Below, in pieces: positions 9,257-17,613 of a stretch of 64,000 nt of DNA. Made by a program: the position numbers and the translations under genes. The stretch is from NCBI RefSeq assembly GCF_002095395.1, contig NZ_MJEI01000099.1, positions 62,001 to 126,000 on the forward strand, read 5' to 3'. The notes under the pieces are model-generated. The model was given only the letters and a program-made list of their open reading frames with translations. It was not told where the DNA came from and made no database searches. Origin of the DNA: Williamsia sp. 1135. Its GTDB lineage: Bacteria > Actinomycetota > Actinomycetes > Mycobacteriales > Mycobacteriaceae. The stretch's first letter is position 1. The number at the start of each line of letters is the position of its first letter.

Positions 9257-9309
9257 AATCTGGTACGAATCAGTGCCAATTGACACTGTGGGACGAAACG
9301 TACCAGATT
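9257..9309. promoter_or_regulatory. Nested palindromic operator between the P450 operon and its TetR
   Basis: An outer perfect 11-base inverted repeat, AATCTGGTACG (9257-9267) and CGTACCAGATT (9299-9309), encloses an inner near-palindrome CAGTGCCAATTGACACTG (9271-9288, two mismatched positions). It lies in the divergent intergenic space, 14 bases upstream of the 8557-9243 gene. It is the obvious binding region for the TetR encoded at 9361 and could bind two dimers. Confidence 0.65.
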
Positions 9310-9360
9310 GGATGGGCCCGTCAAGACGTGTTTCGACCGGTAAATGCGAAACTTGCGAGC

Positions 9361-10023
9361 GTGATTGGTGGCGGTGAGCGCAACTATGCGGGCACAAGTG
9401 CGGCGGCTCGCGTCGAGAAGAGACGTGCGAGCTTGCTGGACGCTGCCCTCTCCGAGATGGCGCAGAGTCGCTGGCGTTCAGCGACTGTTGCGAGCGTGTG
9501 CACCGAGGCGCGATTGAACAAGCGTTACTTCTACGAGAGTTTCGAAGATCTCGACCAACTCGCCGACGCGGTGATCGACATGGTCGCCGGTGAAGTGGTC
9601 GTTGCCGCCATCGGTGGCTTCATCGCGACCGCAGAGTCTCCGCTGGACGAACAGGCGCGCACTGTGGTCGCCGCGGTGGTCGACGTACTCGGTGAGGATC
9701 GGCGCAAAGCGTTGGTGCTGCTGGGTGGTGTATCGACGGCGACCAGTCAGGATGACAAGCGGAGGGCGGCGATCTCAGGGCTGACAACTGTGCTGGTCGA
9801 TCATGCGAGGAAGATTCATGACGTTGCGCTCGAGCGGGATTCGCTTGCCGCAACCGGTCCGGCGTTCGTCATCGGTGGAACTGCCCAAACGATCCTGTCA
9901 TGGGTTAATGGAGACCTGCCGGTCAGTCGTGAGCAGTTGATTGAAGACATTGCTGCCCTGTGGCTGGCGCTGGGCGAGAGTGCCTCCGGGATCGCACGAT
10001 CGAGAATCGAGCCGGAAGAATGA
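9361..10023 (+). CDS. TetR-family regulator of the P450 operon
   Basis: About 220 residues. The helix-turn-helix is in residues 20-65 (RASLLDAALSEMAQSRW, ATVASVCTEARLNKRYFYESF), followed by a helical effector domain. The open frame extends back to 9280, but that part overlaps the operator palindromes and reads unlike protein, so the GTG at 9361 is a better start. It is divergent from the SDR/P450 operon and probably represses it. Its last 100 bases overlap the convergent serine hydrolase gene. It looks like a paralogue of the TetR at 4586. Confidence 0.85.
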   Translation: MIGGGERNYAGTSAAARVEKRRASLLDAALSEMAQSRWRSATVASVCTEARLNKRYFYESFEDLDQLADAVIDMVAGEVVVAAIGGFIATAESPLDEQARTVVAAVVDVLGEDRRKALVLLGGVSTATSQDDKRRAAISGLTTVLVDHARKIHDVALERDSLAATGPAFVIGGTAQTILSWVNGDLPVSREQLIEDIAALWLALGESASGIARSRIEPEE

Positions 10024-11392
10024 GCAGCGCCGCGGCCAGAAACCATGTGATGAGGGACAGGATCAGCATGATCGCGGCGTCGGGCATCCAGATCCGCATC
10101 ACCTGGAGGTTGGTGCCAAAGAGGCTGGGCAGCAACCAGAGTGCGCTGATGATCACAACGGCGGCGGCAGCCATCGTCCAGCGCAGTCCACGTCGCGCCG
10201 GACGCCACCAGGACGCAATGGCTATCGCGAGACCGAGTGCCGCGACTGCTGAGACCACCCAGGGAAGCGCCGTCAGCAGCGGGTCGCCGCTTGTCGCCGT
10301 CGGCGATTGTCCGTCGAGTAGCAGTAGCAAGTTTTCGGCGACCGAGGCGAGTGCAGGGGCCTTGGCTTCGCTGTAGGCGTTGGCCAGGACAACCACGGCC
10401 TGACCGTCCGGGCCGAGCATCACATGGGCGAAATAGCCTGGCGTGGCTCCGGTGTGGTGAACCAACGGTCCGAGATCCGACGGTGTGATTCGCCAGCCGT
10501 AGCCGTACTCGTCGTCACCAGCGTCGACGCGGGGGTCATGGAGCTGTCGTAGTGCGTCCGGGCTCCGGACATCCGGGGCGCCACCGTTCTGTGCCCGTGC
10601 GTAGCGGACCATGTCGTCAAGCGTCGAGGAGACGTAACCGTACGGCGTCCCCGAGTCATCGAATCCGGGTGAGTAGCTGCGTGGTGATCCCCACCAATAC
10701 CTATGTCCTGCAGAGAGGGCCGTTGCGGTGTCGGACGTCGTCGCGGTGTGGTTCATGCCCAACGGTTCCAGGAGATCTGACCTGAGGACCTCGCCGAAGG
10801 GCCGGTCGTCGAGTTCTTCGATCAATGCGCCGAGGATCAGGTAGTTGGCGTCGCTGTACTCGTATTGCCCACGGGTGCCGGAGTGTTCGAGGTCCTCTGC
10901 CGCGTGTCGGACCGCGCCATCGGTGTTGTCGAAGCGTTCGGCGACTGCGAGTCCGTCAGCGGTTGAGTAGCCGCTGGTGTGGGTGAGCAACTGCTCGACC
11001 GTCGGCGAGGCGTCTGCGAGCCAGGGCAGATGGTTGCTGATCGGCTCGGACAGGGTCAGCTCGCCCCTGTCGACGCGCTGCACGATCAACGCCGCTGTCA
11101 TGGCCTTCGCCACCGATCCGATCAGAAATTGGGTGTCAGGGCCGATGGGCGCGCCGTTGCCATCATCGCCGGACAGCCACTCGAATCCGGTGGCCTCTGG
11201 GGTGACGACGGCGGCCGCCATCCCCGGAATGTTCTGGTCGACGGCGACTTCGGAAAGGTACGCAGAAAGATTGGCATTCGTGTCTGGACTCACCGGGCTG
11301 GGTGTGGCTGCCGAAGGTCCGGCAGTTGCCGTCAGCGCGATGACGCCGAGGGGCACCAGGCATCCGAGGACCAGGTGTCGGATTCTTCTCAC
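9923..11392 (-). CDS. Membrane-anchored serine hydrolase (beta-lactamase/PBP4* family)
   Basis: A protein of about 489 residues: an N-terminal signal segment (HLVLGCLVPLGVIALTATA), a class-C beta-lactamase-like domain with the SxxK tetrad in IGSVAKAM and the YxN motif in YSDANY, then three or four C-terminal membrane helices. Such proteins are usually peptidases or esterases rather than true beta-lactamases. The start is taken as GTG 11392 because GGAGG lies 7 bases before it; an ATG at 11416 is the alternative. It is divergent from a TetR gene, and its 3' end overlaps the TetR at 9361 by 101 bases, tail to tail. Confidence 0.88.
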   Translation of the reverse strand: MRRIRHLVLGCLVPLGVIALTATAGPSAATPSPVSPDTNANLSAYLSEVAVDQNIPGMAAAVVTPEATGFEWLSGDDGNGAPIGPDTQFLIGSVAKAMTAALIVQRVDRGELTLSEPISNHLPWLADASPTVEQLLTHTSGYSTADGLAVAERFDNTDGAVRHAAEDLEHSGTRGQYEYSDANYLILGALIEELDDRPFGEVLRSDLLEPLGMNHTATTSDTATALSAGHRYWWGSPRSYSPGFDDSGTPYGYVSSTLDDMVRYARAQNGGAPDVRSPDALRQLHDPRVDAGDDEYGYGWRITPSDLGPLVHHTGATPGYFAHVMLGPDGQAVVVLANAYSEAKAPALASVAENLLLLLDGQSPTATSGDPLLTALPWVVSAVAALGLAIAIASWWRPARRGLRWTMAAAAVVIISALWLLPSLFGTNLQVMRIWMPDAAIMLILSLITWFLAAALLILPARFSIVRSRRHSRPAPATGQQCLQSTAHD

Positions 11393-11416
11393 GGGCTTGC
11401 CTCCATTCCAATACAA

Positions 11417-11446
11417 CTATATTGCTATTTCAACATAGCCATATTG
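11417..11446. promoter_or_regulatory. AT-rich operator between serine hydrolase and TetR
   Basis: CTATATTG (11417-11424) and CAACATAG (11431-11438) form an inverted repeat with one mismatch. A further half-site, CCATATTG, follows at 11439-11446, and CAATA lies just before at 11410. The AT-rich block stands out in this GC-rich DNA and lies between the divergent hydrolase and TetR genes, so it probably holds both promoters and the TetR operator. Confidence 0.5.
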
Positions 11447-11478
11447 TTTTGAATGGCAAGGGGGCCTAGAGTCGGGGT

Positions 11479-12117
11479 ATGGCACGCACGGCGAATCACG
11501 ACGAACGGCGGACGCAGATTCTGGGGGGCGTGCGCGCCGTCGCCACCAGTTCGGGGATCGGGCGGGTGACGGTCGCTCGTGCAGCCGAAGCGGCCGGTGT
11601 GTCCGTGGGTTTGGTCCAGCACTACTACGGATCGAAAGAAGACCTCCTCATCGACACATTCGCGTCGGTGCGCGCTGACGTGCTCACCAGGATCGATGCC
11701 GAGATCGCGCGGGCTGACAGGCGTGGGGCCCGCGTCGAGGAGATGCTTTTCGACGGCTTGGGCCAGTTGCTACCGATCGGTGCGCGTAAACGGGATGAGG
11801 TGTACGTCGCGCACGCGTTCGCCGGACTGGCTCTGGAAGACGCCAAGCTCCGCGGGCATTTGCGTACGGCGAATGAACAATTGCAGGAGCGGGTCGCCAC
11901 GGGTCTGACCAACGGCAAGGAATGCGGTGAGGTCGATCCGAGTCTCGACGTCGATGAAGCCGCCTACGCGTTGGTGGCGTTGACCGATGGTCTTGCCGCG
12001 CAGTTGCTGATCCACGCGGGCGCGGCTCAGAGGAAGTGGGCGCTCGACTCGATTCGGGCACGCGCCGGCGAGCTGTGTCCAGGGGAGTGTGGGCACCGCC
12101 GGGTCAGCAGCGGATGA
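11479..12117 (+). CDS. TetR-family regulator (BetI-like)
   Basis: A 212-residue TetR protein with the HTH at residues 10-55 (RRTQILGGVRAVATSSG, VARAAEAAGVSVGLVQHYYGSKEDLL). The VQHYYGSKEDLL end of the HTH and the C-terminal helical domain are of the BetI/TetR_C_6 type. Its gene is divergent from the membrane serine hydrolase, which it probably controls through the AT-rich repeat between them. Confidence 0.88.
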   Translation: MARTANHDERRTQILGGVRAVATSSGIGRVTVARAAEAAGVSVGLVQHYYGSKEDLLIDTFASVRADVLTRIDAEIARADRRGARVEEMLFDGLGQLLPIGARKRDEVYVAHAFAGLALEDAKLRGHLRTANEQLQERVATGLTNGKECGEVDPSLDVDEAAYALVALTDGLAAQLLIHAGAAQRKWALDSIRARAGELCPGECGHRRVSSG

Positions 12118-12216
12118 GGCCCTGCACCGAACGTGTCGCGCTCTGGAAAATGTGATCTGAACCACATTAGCCCCACCTGCCCCAGCGGGAGGGCGAACAA
12201 CAGTTCAGAGCGAGTG

Positions 12217-13347
12217 TTACGGCGTCGCCGCGTACGCCGCCGCGAGGTCGATCCGCAACCAGCCGCCGTCGGGGCCGGACTGGTCGAGCGGGTAGCCGGC
12301 CGGGATGGCCGTCTGCTCGAGGATTCCCAGGCGTTGCTGATCGGACAGGTGCGGGAACTTGGTCCGCAAGAGCGCGGCGGCCTCGGCCGGGATCCGGTTC
12401 TGCCGCCCGGGGTTCACCTGCGGGAGCCCGTACGTCATCAGTGTCTGGTGCTCCGCCACGGCCTGCTCGGTGGTCAGGTACGGCGTGTCGGTGGCGATGT
12501 ACTGGGCCAGCGGCAGCCCGGTGGCCTTCTCGAGTTGTTCACGAAGTTGGGTGCCTGCCTCGTCGATCAGCCGGTCGAAGCCGGGATCGGAGAGGCGGGC
12601 CGCGGTGAGGTCCATAGCCATGAGCCTTCCGCCCATCACGTCGAGCGGGTAGTGGACGCCGAGAACGACGCGTCCGAGTCCGATCTCGCCGGCGCGGGCG
12701 ATGATCTGAGGGCCGAGTTCCGGCAGCCAGGACGCCAGGAGCGCCCCCTTCCAGTACCCCATGTTCGCGTGACCCGACGGGTACGAGCCGTTGCCTTCGA
12801 GCTCGGAGTAGAGGTGGCCGCCGGGCTCGTCATACCGCTTGATACTGGCCGGTGCCGCGACGAAAGGTCGCGGATTGTTGAAGAACTGCTTCTCGGGCAA
12901 GGTCGTTCCCGACGGCAGACCGGCGCGAGCCAGGTCACCCTCGGCCAGCGCGGCAACCTTCGGCAGCTTGCCGTCGTCCAATAGCTTCAGGAAGACGGGG
13001 CCCAGCTTCTCACCGAGCGCTGCGGCGAGCGAGACCAGGCGGTCGTCATAGTTGATCTCGATCGCGTCCTGTTGTGCCTCAGGGGTCGCCTCATTGTTGA
13101 TACGCACGACGGTCTGCAGGTTCTGCGCCATCAGGGCGGGGTTCTTGTCGCGCAATTCGGTGAAGCCATCCAGGACCGGCAGATACGTGCCGCCTGCCGG
13201 GAGGTCCGACGGGTACGGGCCAATCAGCTGGGCAGGAGTGAAGCTCTGCGGCGCTGTATCGGCCGTGGCAACCCCGCTGACCGGAAGAACGAGGGCGACG
13301 GCCGCCAGCATCGTCAAGACGATGGAGCGTGAACGCGAAAACGACAT
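12217..13347 (-). CDS. Secreted class A acid phosphatase (PAP2 superfamily)
   Basis: About 376 residues. After the start at 13347 comes a Sec signal peptide (RSIVLTMLAAVALVLPVSGVATA). The three-part PAP2 phosphatase signature follows: KQFFNNPRP, YPSGHANMGYW, and GRVVLGVHYPLDVMGG. These supply the phosphohistidine and phosphate-binding residues. The enzyme would act outside the membrane on organic phosphates. It stands alone next to the tRNA block. An upstream ATG at 13383 would add 12 residues before the signal peptide and is less likely. Confidence 0.9.
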   Translation of the reverse strand: MSFSRSRSIVLTMLAAVALVLPVSGVATADTAPQSFTPAQLIGPYPSDLPAGGTYLPVLDGFTELRDKNPALMAQNLQTVVRINNEATPEAQQDAIEINYDDRLVSLAAALGEKLGPVFLKLLDDGKLPKVAALAEGDLARAGLPSGTTLPEKQFFNNPRPFVAAPASIKRYDEPGGHLYSELEGNGSYPSGHANMGYWKGALLASWLPELGPQIIARAGEIGLGRVVLGVHYPLDVMGGRLMAMDLTAARLSDPGFDRLIDEAGTQLREQLEKATGLPLAQYIATDTPYLTTEQAVAEHQTLMTYGLPQVNPGRQNRIPAEAAALLRTKFPHLSDQQRLGILEQTAIPAGYPLDQSGPDGGWLRIDLAAAYAATP

Positions 13348-13531
13348 GACCAGGATATTTCCCGAAGCCGACCGCGGGCACAAGTTTACGAATCGCTGAT
13401 CGAGGTGCGTACTGGGCGAACGCCGAACCGGTTACCGCGATGTGGAGCGGTATTCATCTCGCGGCAACCCCAGCGCCGCCGCCGAAAGCGACGGCCCCGG
13501 ACGGGGCGGTCTCGCCTCAAGTTGATGGTGG

Positions 13532-13604
13532 TGCCCCCTCTCGGGCTCGAACCGAGGACCTGCGGATTAAAAGTCCGTAGCTCTACCAACTGAGCTAAAG
13601 GGGC
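13532..13604 (-). tRNA. tRNA-Lys (TTT)
   Basis: Read on the minus strand, the sequence folds as a full cloverleaf: acceptor GCCCCTT paired with AGGGGGC, D arm, anticodon loop CTTTTAA with anticodon TTT, and T arm CTCGG-TTCGAGC-CCGAG. A CCA is encoded at 13529-13531. Confidence 0.96.
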
Positions 13605-13877
13605 GTGCCCCGGAACCGTCGGTTTCAGGGCGTCACGAAGTTTACAGATGAGGTGCACGTAGATGAAAACGGGGCAGTGCCATTGTCGGAGGGGCTAGGG
13701 CTCGCGCACCCTTTGGTGCCTGCCGCACCGGATCAACCCGGTGCGCGGAGCACCACACGGTGCAGCAGCTACGTCCGAGTGAGGTGTCGAAATGGCAGAA
13801 AACCGAGGTTGACGTGCTGATTTGGGATTTGCCGCATCGGTGTCATATTCTGATTCAGCTCCCAACGGAGATTACCG

Positions 13878-13950
13878 GCCCCCTTCGTCTAGCGGCCTAG
13901 GACGCCGCCCTTTCAAGGCGGTAGCGCGGGTTCGAATCCCGTAGGGGGTA
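13878..13950 (+). tRNA. tRNA-Glu (TTC)
   Basis: The acceptor GCCCCCT pairs with AGGGGGT, the anticodon stem is CCGCC/GGCGG with loop CTTTCAA giving anticodon TTC, and the T arm carries GGTTCGAATCC. CCA is not encoded. It is the first of three co-directional tRNA genes. Confidence 0.96.
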
Positions 13951-13988
13951 CGCATGGCCATAGTGACGTATGGCTGAGCACAAAGCAT

Positions 13989-14062
13989 GGCCCTGTGGCG
14001 CAGTTGGTTAGCGCGCCGCCCTGTCACGGCGGAGGTCGCGGGTTCGAGTCCCGTCAGGGTCG
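13989..14062 (+). tRNA. tRNA-Asp (GTC)
   Basis: The acceptor GGCCCTG pairs with CAGGGTC, the anticodon loop CTGTCAC gives GTC, and the T loop is GGTTCGAGTCC. It lies 38 bases after tRNA-Glu and is probably co-transcribed with it. Confidence 0.96.
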
Positions 14063-14132
14063 CTTTACCGTCTCCGGTTCGCCGGAGGCCGCAAGACAGC
14101 AGTAGGTGTGGCATTCGGTTCGAGTGCCGTCC

Positions 14133-14206
14133 GGCCAGGTAGCTCAGTTGGTACGAGCGTCCGCCTGAAAAGCGGAAGGTCGTCGGTTCGATCCCGACTC
14201 TGGCCA
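14133..14206 (+). tRNA. tRNA-Phe (GAA)
   Basis: The acceptor GGCCAGG pairs with TCTGGCC, the anticodon loop CTGAAAA gives GAA, and the T loop is GGTTCGATCCC. CCA is encoded at 14207-14209. It is the last tRNA before the terminator at 14241 and the defence-like cassette. Confidence 0.96.
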
Positions 14207-14240
14207 CCACTAAGTTTCAGGTCACAGGCTCAAAGCCTTC

Positions 14241-14271
14241 AATCCGGTCCTCCATGAGGGCCGGATTTTTT
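14241..14271 (+). terminator. Intrinsic terminator of the tRNA operon
   Basis: AATCCGGTCCTC (14241-14252) pairs with GAGGGCCGGATT (14256-14267), a 12-base stem with one G-U pair and a 3-base loop, followed by an unbroken T run to 14271. This is a classic Rho-independent terminator after tRNA-Phe. Confidence 0.9.
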
Positions 14272-14387
14272 CATGGGGCAGATATGGGTCGAAAGTCTTG
14301 ACTGTTTCTCCGCTAAGCGGCAGGTCGGTCGACATCAGCGACACGATCTCGGGAAACGGGCTCAAAGGCTCGGACCCACAGCGATGG

Positions 14388-15134
14388 CTACGGGGTGCCG
14401 GTGGCCTTGGTCCACAGCAGTGCGTCGAGGAGTCGCAGGGGTTCCTCGTCGATGCGCAATCTAGCTTTTGCTGCAGCCTCGCGAAGTTGCGCGAGTTTGC
14501 CCTCGATCAAGTCGTGCGTCATCAGGTACGCGAACACCTGGATGTCGTTGCTGAAGCGTCCGAGCCTGCCCGTACCGGCGCCCAGCGCTTTCCAGCCGGA
14601 GAGGTAGCCGCAGACTTGGCTGTCGCGTACGGGGAAGAGGTTTGGTCGTTTGCGGGCGCAGAGTTTGGCTGCGAACACCCAGTGGTTCGAATCCTTGGTG
14701 TCGGTGGCGAGCAGTGTGCGGAAGAGATCGTGAAGTCTCCACATCTGCTCAAGGACGCTGGCGTCGAGACTGGCGGCGATGGCGAGCGATGGTGGCAGGG
14801 CGGCCAAGAGGTCAGTGGCTTGATTTCTTGTGGGTCCTGGGGCGAGGAGGCATCGTCCCTGTCGATTGGTCACGGTGATGCTCAGGCGGCTCACGGCGTA
14901 CAGGTCGTCCGCTTCGATCGACGTCTCTGAGTTGTGGCCCGCGTCGAGGAAGCTGGTACCGGCGTACTCCCTGAGTGGGTCATAGAAGTAGCCAAGTCTG
15001 CGGAGTGGGTCGTCGCCGGTGAGGGCCTCGAGCGTTTGCGAGAGCGCAGTTTGTAGGGTCTCTTGTTCGACGGGCTCCCACGACTCGGGAAGCGCGTATG
15101 TGCGGTCGTTGGCGTACTGCCCGGGGTGACTCAT
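14388..15134 (-). CDS. DUF6308-type protein, third gene of a defence-like cassette
   Basis: A 248-residue soluble protein of unknown function that I match to the DUF6308 family from its overall character (YFYDPLREYAGTSFLDAG, FRTLLATDTKDSNHWVFAAKLCARKRPNLFPVRD, GRLGRFSNDIQVFAYLMTHDLI). The C-terminal half is rich in Arg and Lys. The ATG overlaps the present stop of the upstream GIY-YIG gene by four bases, so translation is coupled. Its company (GIY-YIG protein, restriction-system-like protein) suggests defence against foreign DNA, but that is inference. Confidence 0.72.
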   Translation of the reverse strand: MSHPGQYANDRTYALPESWEPVEQETLQTALSQTLEALTGDDPLRRLGYFYDPLREYAGTSFLDAGHNSETSIEADDLYAVSRLSITVTNRQGRCLLAPGPTRNQATDLLAALPPSLAIAASLDASVLEQMWRLHDLFRTLLATDTKDSNHWVFAAKLCARKRPNLFPVRDSQVCGYLSGWKALGAGTGRLGRFSNDIQVFAYLMTHDLIEGKLAQLREAAAKARLRIDEEPLRLLDALLWTKATGTP

Positions 15135-16351
15135 GACTTGACCGTAGGGAGTTGCGCTTCATTCTTGGCGGTTATGGCCAGTAGCGGCGGGATTGGAAGT
15201 ATTGGGTAGCTTCGGGTTCGGTGGTGTACTCGAGGAGGTTGCCGAGTTTGGTGGCAAGGACGTCGCGGACTTGCGCGGGGGGTGGCGAAGAAAAACTCTC
15301 GTCGTGGGTTTGCGTGGTTCAGGCGCAGTTCTGTGAACTGTTGGTGCAGTTGGTTTTCGAGTGTGACGGCGTCGTCGGAGAAGTAGATGGCGTGGACGTC
15401 GAAGGGGAAGGGGACTGAGGCGCTGCTGAGTTCTCGGATGCGGTCGAGTGGCTCTAATCGGCGGGTGAGTCCGATCTTGACGACGTTGGGTCCGAAGGCT
15501 CCGATGTTGGAGATCACGTAGACGTAGCCAGCCCGGATGTTCGCGGCGCGGTAATCGTTGTCGGCGATGGCTTGGTCGAGGCGTTCGAGCTCTTGCTGTG
15601 CTTCGTCGCGTTCGGCTGCGCTGGTGACGCGGTCGAGGAGGTTTCGGTAGTGCTCGCGTTCCTTATCGAGTAGCCGCCGTTGGTTGGCGAGTTCCTGTTC
15701 GGCTTTGCGTTCGTCTTTGAGGCGTTCGCGTTCTTCGCGGGCGGCCTCGCGTTCGTCTTGGACCTTCATGAGGTAGTCAGCGGTGAGTTCGAGTTCTTGG
15801 GTGCGGAGGCCGTGGTAGTCGGCGGCGATGTGCATCTGCATAATGGCGCCGTGCTTTTCGATGTCGGCGGCTGCTTTGTCGAGTCGTCGGGTCGCGGTGA
15901 CGAGGTTGCCGGCGCGGATGGTGCGGACGCAGTTCTCGGCCTCGGCGTTGTAGGCGCGGAGCATGAGTTTGGCGAGATCCCCGGTCAGACGTCGGCCTTG
16001 GGCGAGGGAGTTGTTGAAGCTGAATTGTTTTGACACTTCGATGGCGTCGCCGCCGGTGATGGCGTCGCGGATCTGCGAACGCAGGGCGGCGAGGCTGACT
16101 TTGTACGCCTCGGCGTTCTCGAGGGGATGGTGGTACTCGTACAGTCCAACCTCTTGGAGAACCAGCGCGTCGTCCACAGTAATGACACGTTCGTCGATGA
16201 CGGGCGTGGCGGGGGCGGAGACCTGGGGCGGAGGCACGTGCTTGAGCTGCGTGGTCAATTCGGTGACCTTGTCCTGCAGGTTCGCAGCTTCGCGCTCTTT
16301 TTCGACGAGAGTGCGGCGCAGTGCGGTGATGACGTCTTGGGGGTTGCTCAT
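15131..16351 (-). pseudogene. DUF4041 / GIY-YIG (T5orf172) nuclease-like protein with C-terminal frameshift
   Basis: The 406-residue reading has an N-terminal coiled coil (residues 15-40), a DUF4041 region (about 60-180), a second long coiled coil (195-260), and a T5orf172/MUG113 GIY-YIG domain (GYVYVISNIGAFGPNVVKIGLTRRLEP to NHANPRREFFFATP). After FFFATP the frame becomes an unnatural RASPRRPCHQ tail. One base fewer in the C6 run (G6 on the plus strand, 15277-15282) restores AQVRDVLATKLGNLLEYTTE and a TAA at 15172-15174. The nuclease core is intact in either case. It may be a frameshift, phase variation or a homopolymer error. Confidence 0.78.
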
Positions 16352-17613
16352 CCGCGGATGCCCTGTCCGGCAAGCGGGATCAGGCCGTAAGGGTTCTTGG
16401 ACACCGCTGCGGCCAAGTGCTTGAGGGTTTCGATGGGTTCGACGCGGGCCAAATCGATGGCCAGGAAGTTTTGGCGGTCGACGGCGAGTTGTGCGAGCGG
16501 TACGCGGCGGTCGTGGCCAGTTGCTGGGTCGACGGTGTCGACGGCAACGGTCAGGGAGATGGCGTCGACGATGCCTTCGCGGTCGGCTTAAAACACTTCG
16601 TGCGGCGTGCGTAGCGCAGTCTGATGGATGGCGTTGTTGTAGCGGCGCTTGAGCTCGGCGGCAGACAGCCGCGTTGTGGTGAACTCGTCTTTGGCCTTGA
16701 CGTAGCGGACGGCTTTCACGGCGGGGAACTGATCCGGAGTTGGGACGAGGACGGTCACCGCGAGTTCGCGGTCTGCAGTGATGAACTCGTAGTCATAGTC
16801 GACCTGGAACTGTTCTGGGTAGGTGGAGTTGGCGAGCACGATCCCGACGTACTGCTCGAGTGCGCGCCCGGCGCCGTTTCGTAGGTCAGCGATGAGCTGG
16901 TCGAGCTCGGAGTTGGTTCGTCGGATTTCTTCGCGCCGCGATTGATTCACAGTCTCGTGGTCCCGTTGGGCTTGTTCGAGTCGGGTGAGGCGGTCGAACT
17001 CGATCGCGAGCCAAGCCTGGCGGGCGACGCCGTTGCGTGTGAACAAATCGTTGAGTTGGCCGTGCCAGTAGGTCATGCTGCTGGCGTACTGTGCGTGTGT
17101 GGCGGCGAGTTGCGCTTCGTATTTGCGTTGACCACCCAGTTTTGCGCTGAGGCCGGACGGCTGTTCGGGCGCATGGAAGTGCGGTCGAGGCGGGATCGGA
17201 ATGTAGGTAGGGGCCGGGGTTTCCGTCGACAGGGTGCCGGTGGCGAGTGTCGTGGGTTCGAAGACTTGCCGGAGTCGTGTCAGGTCGACCCAGTCGTCGA
17301 TCTCTAGCGTTGCTGCGAGTAGTTCCTCAATTTCTTGCTGTTGGGCGACCGCTTCGGCGGTCTTCTCTGCGGCTTCGGCTTCGCACTCGGCGGCGTAGGC
17401 CGCCGCCATCTGCTTGTTGAGACGAACCTGCTCAGCGCTAGAAGCGCGCCGCGCCGCGTCAGATGCTCTGCGATGGGCACTTGCTGCGCGCTGCCGAGCT
17501 AGTGCGGCCTGGTTGTACTGACGTACTGCGAGCCTTTGTTGCTGAGCCTTGCGCTTGGCGGCCAACTGTTGCTGATGTTGTAGCTCGGCAAAGAAACCGC
17601 GACGACGGGCCAT
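16348..17613 (-). pseudogene. Restriction-system-like protein interrupted by an in-frame stop
   Basis: From ATG 17613 (MARRRGFFAELQHQQQ) the protein has a long Ala/Gln/Arg-rich coiled coil (residues 10-110) and a C-terminal domain with YPEQFQVDYDYEFITADREL and VKAVRYVKAKDEF. It reads to HEVF and then a TAA at 16588-16590. The same frame continues well beyond (ADREGIVDAISLTVAVDT to GQGIRG) and stops at 16348-16350, overlapping the next ATG by four bases as an operon member should. Related actinobacterial proteins read HELFEADR here as I recall, so a GAA to TAA change is likely. The 340-residue shortened product might still be made. Confidence 0.72.

Noticed and set aside
9923-11392. Antibiotic-resistance beta-lactamase
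   Set aside because: The SxxK/YxN domain is joined to C-terminal membrane helices, as in PBP4*/esterase-type proteins, and nothing indicates true beta-lactam hydrolysis.
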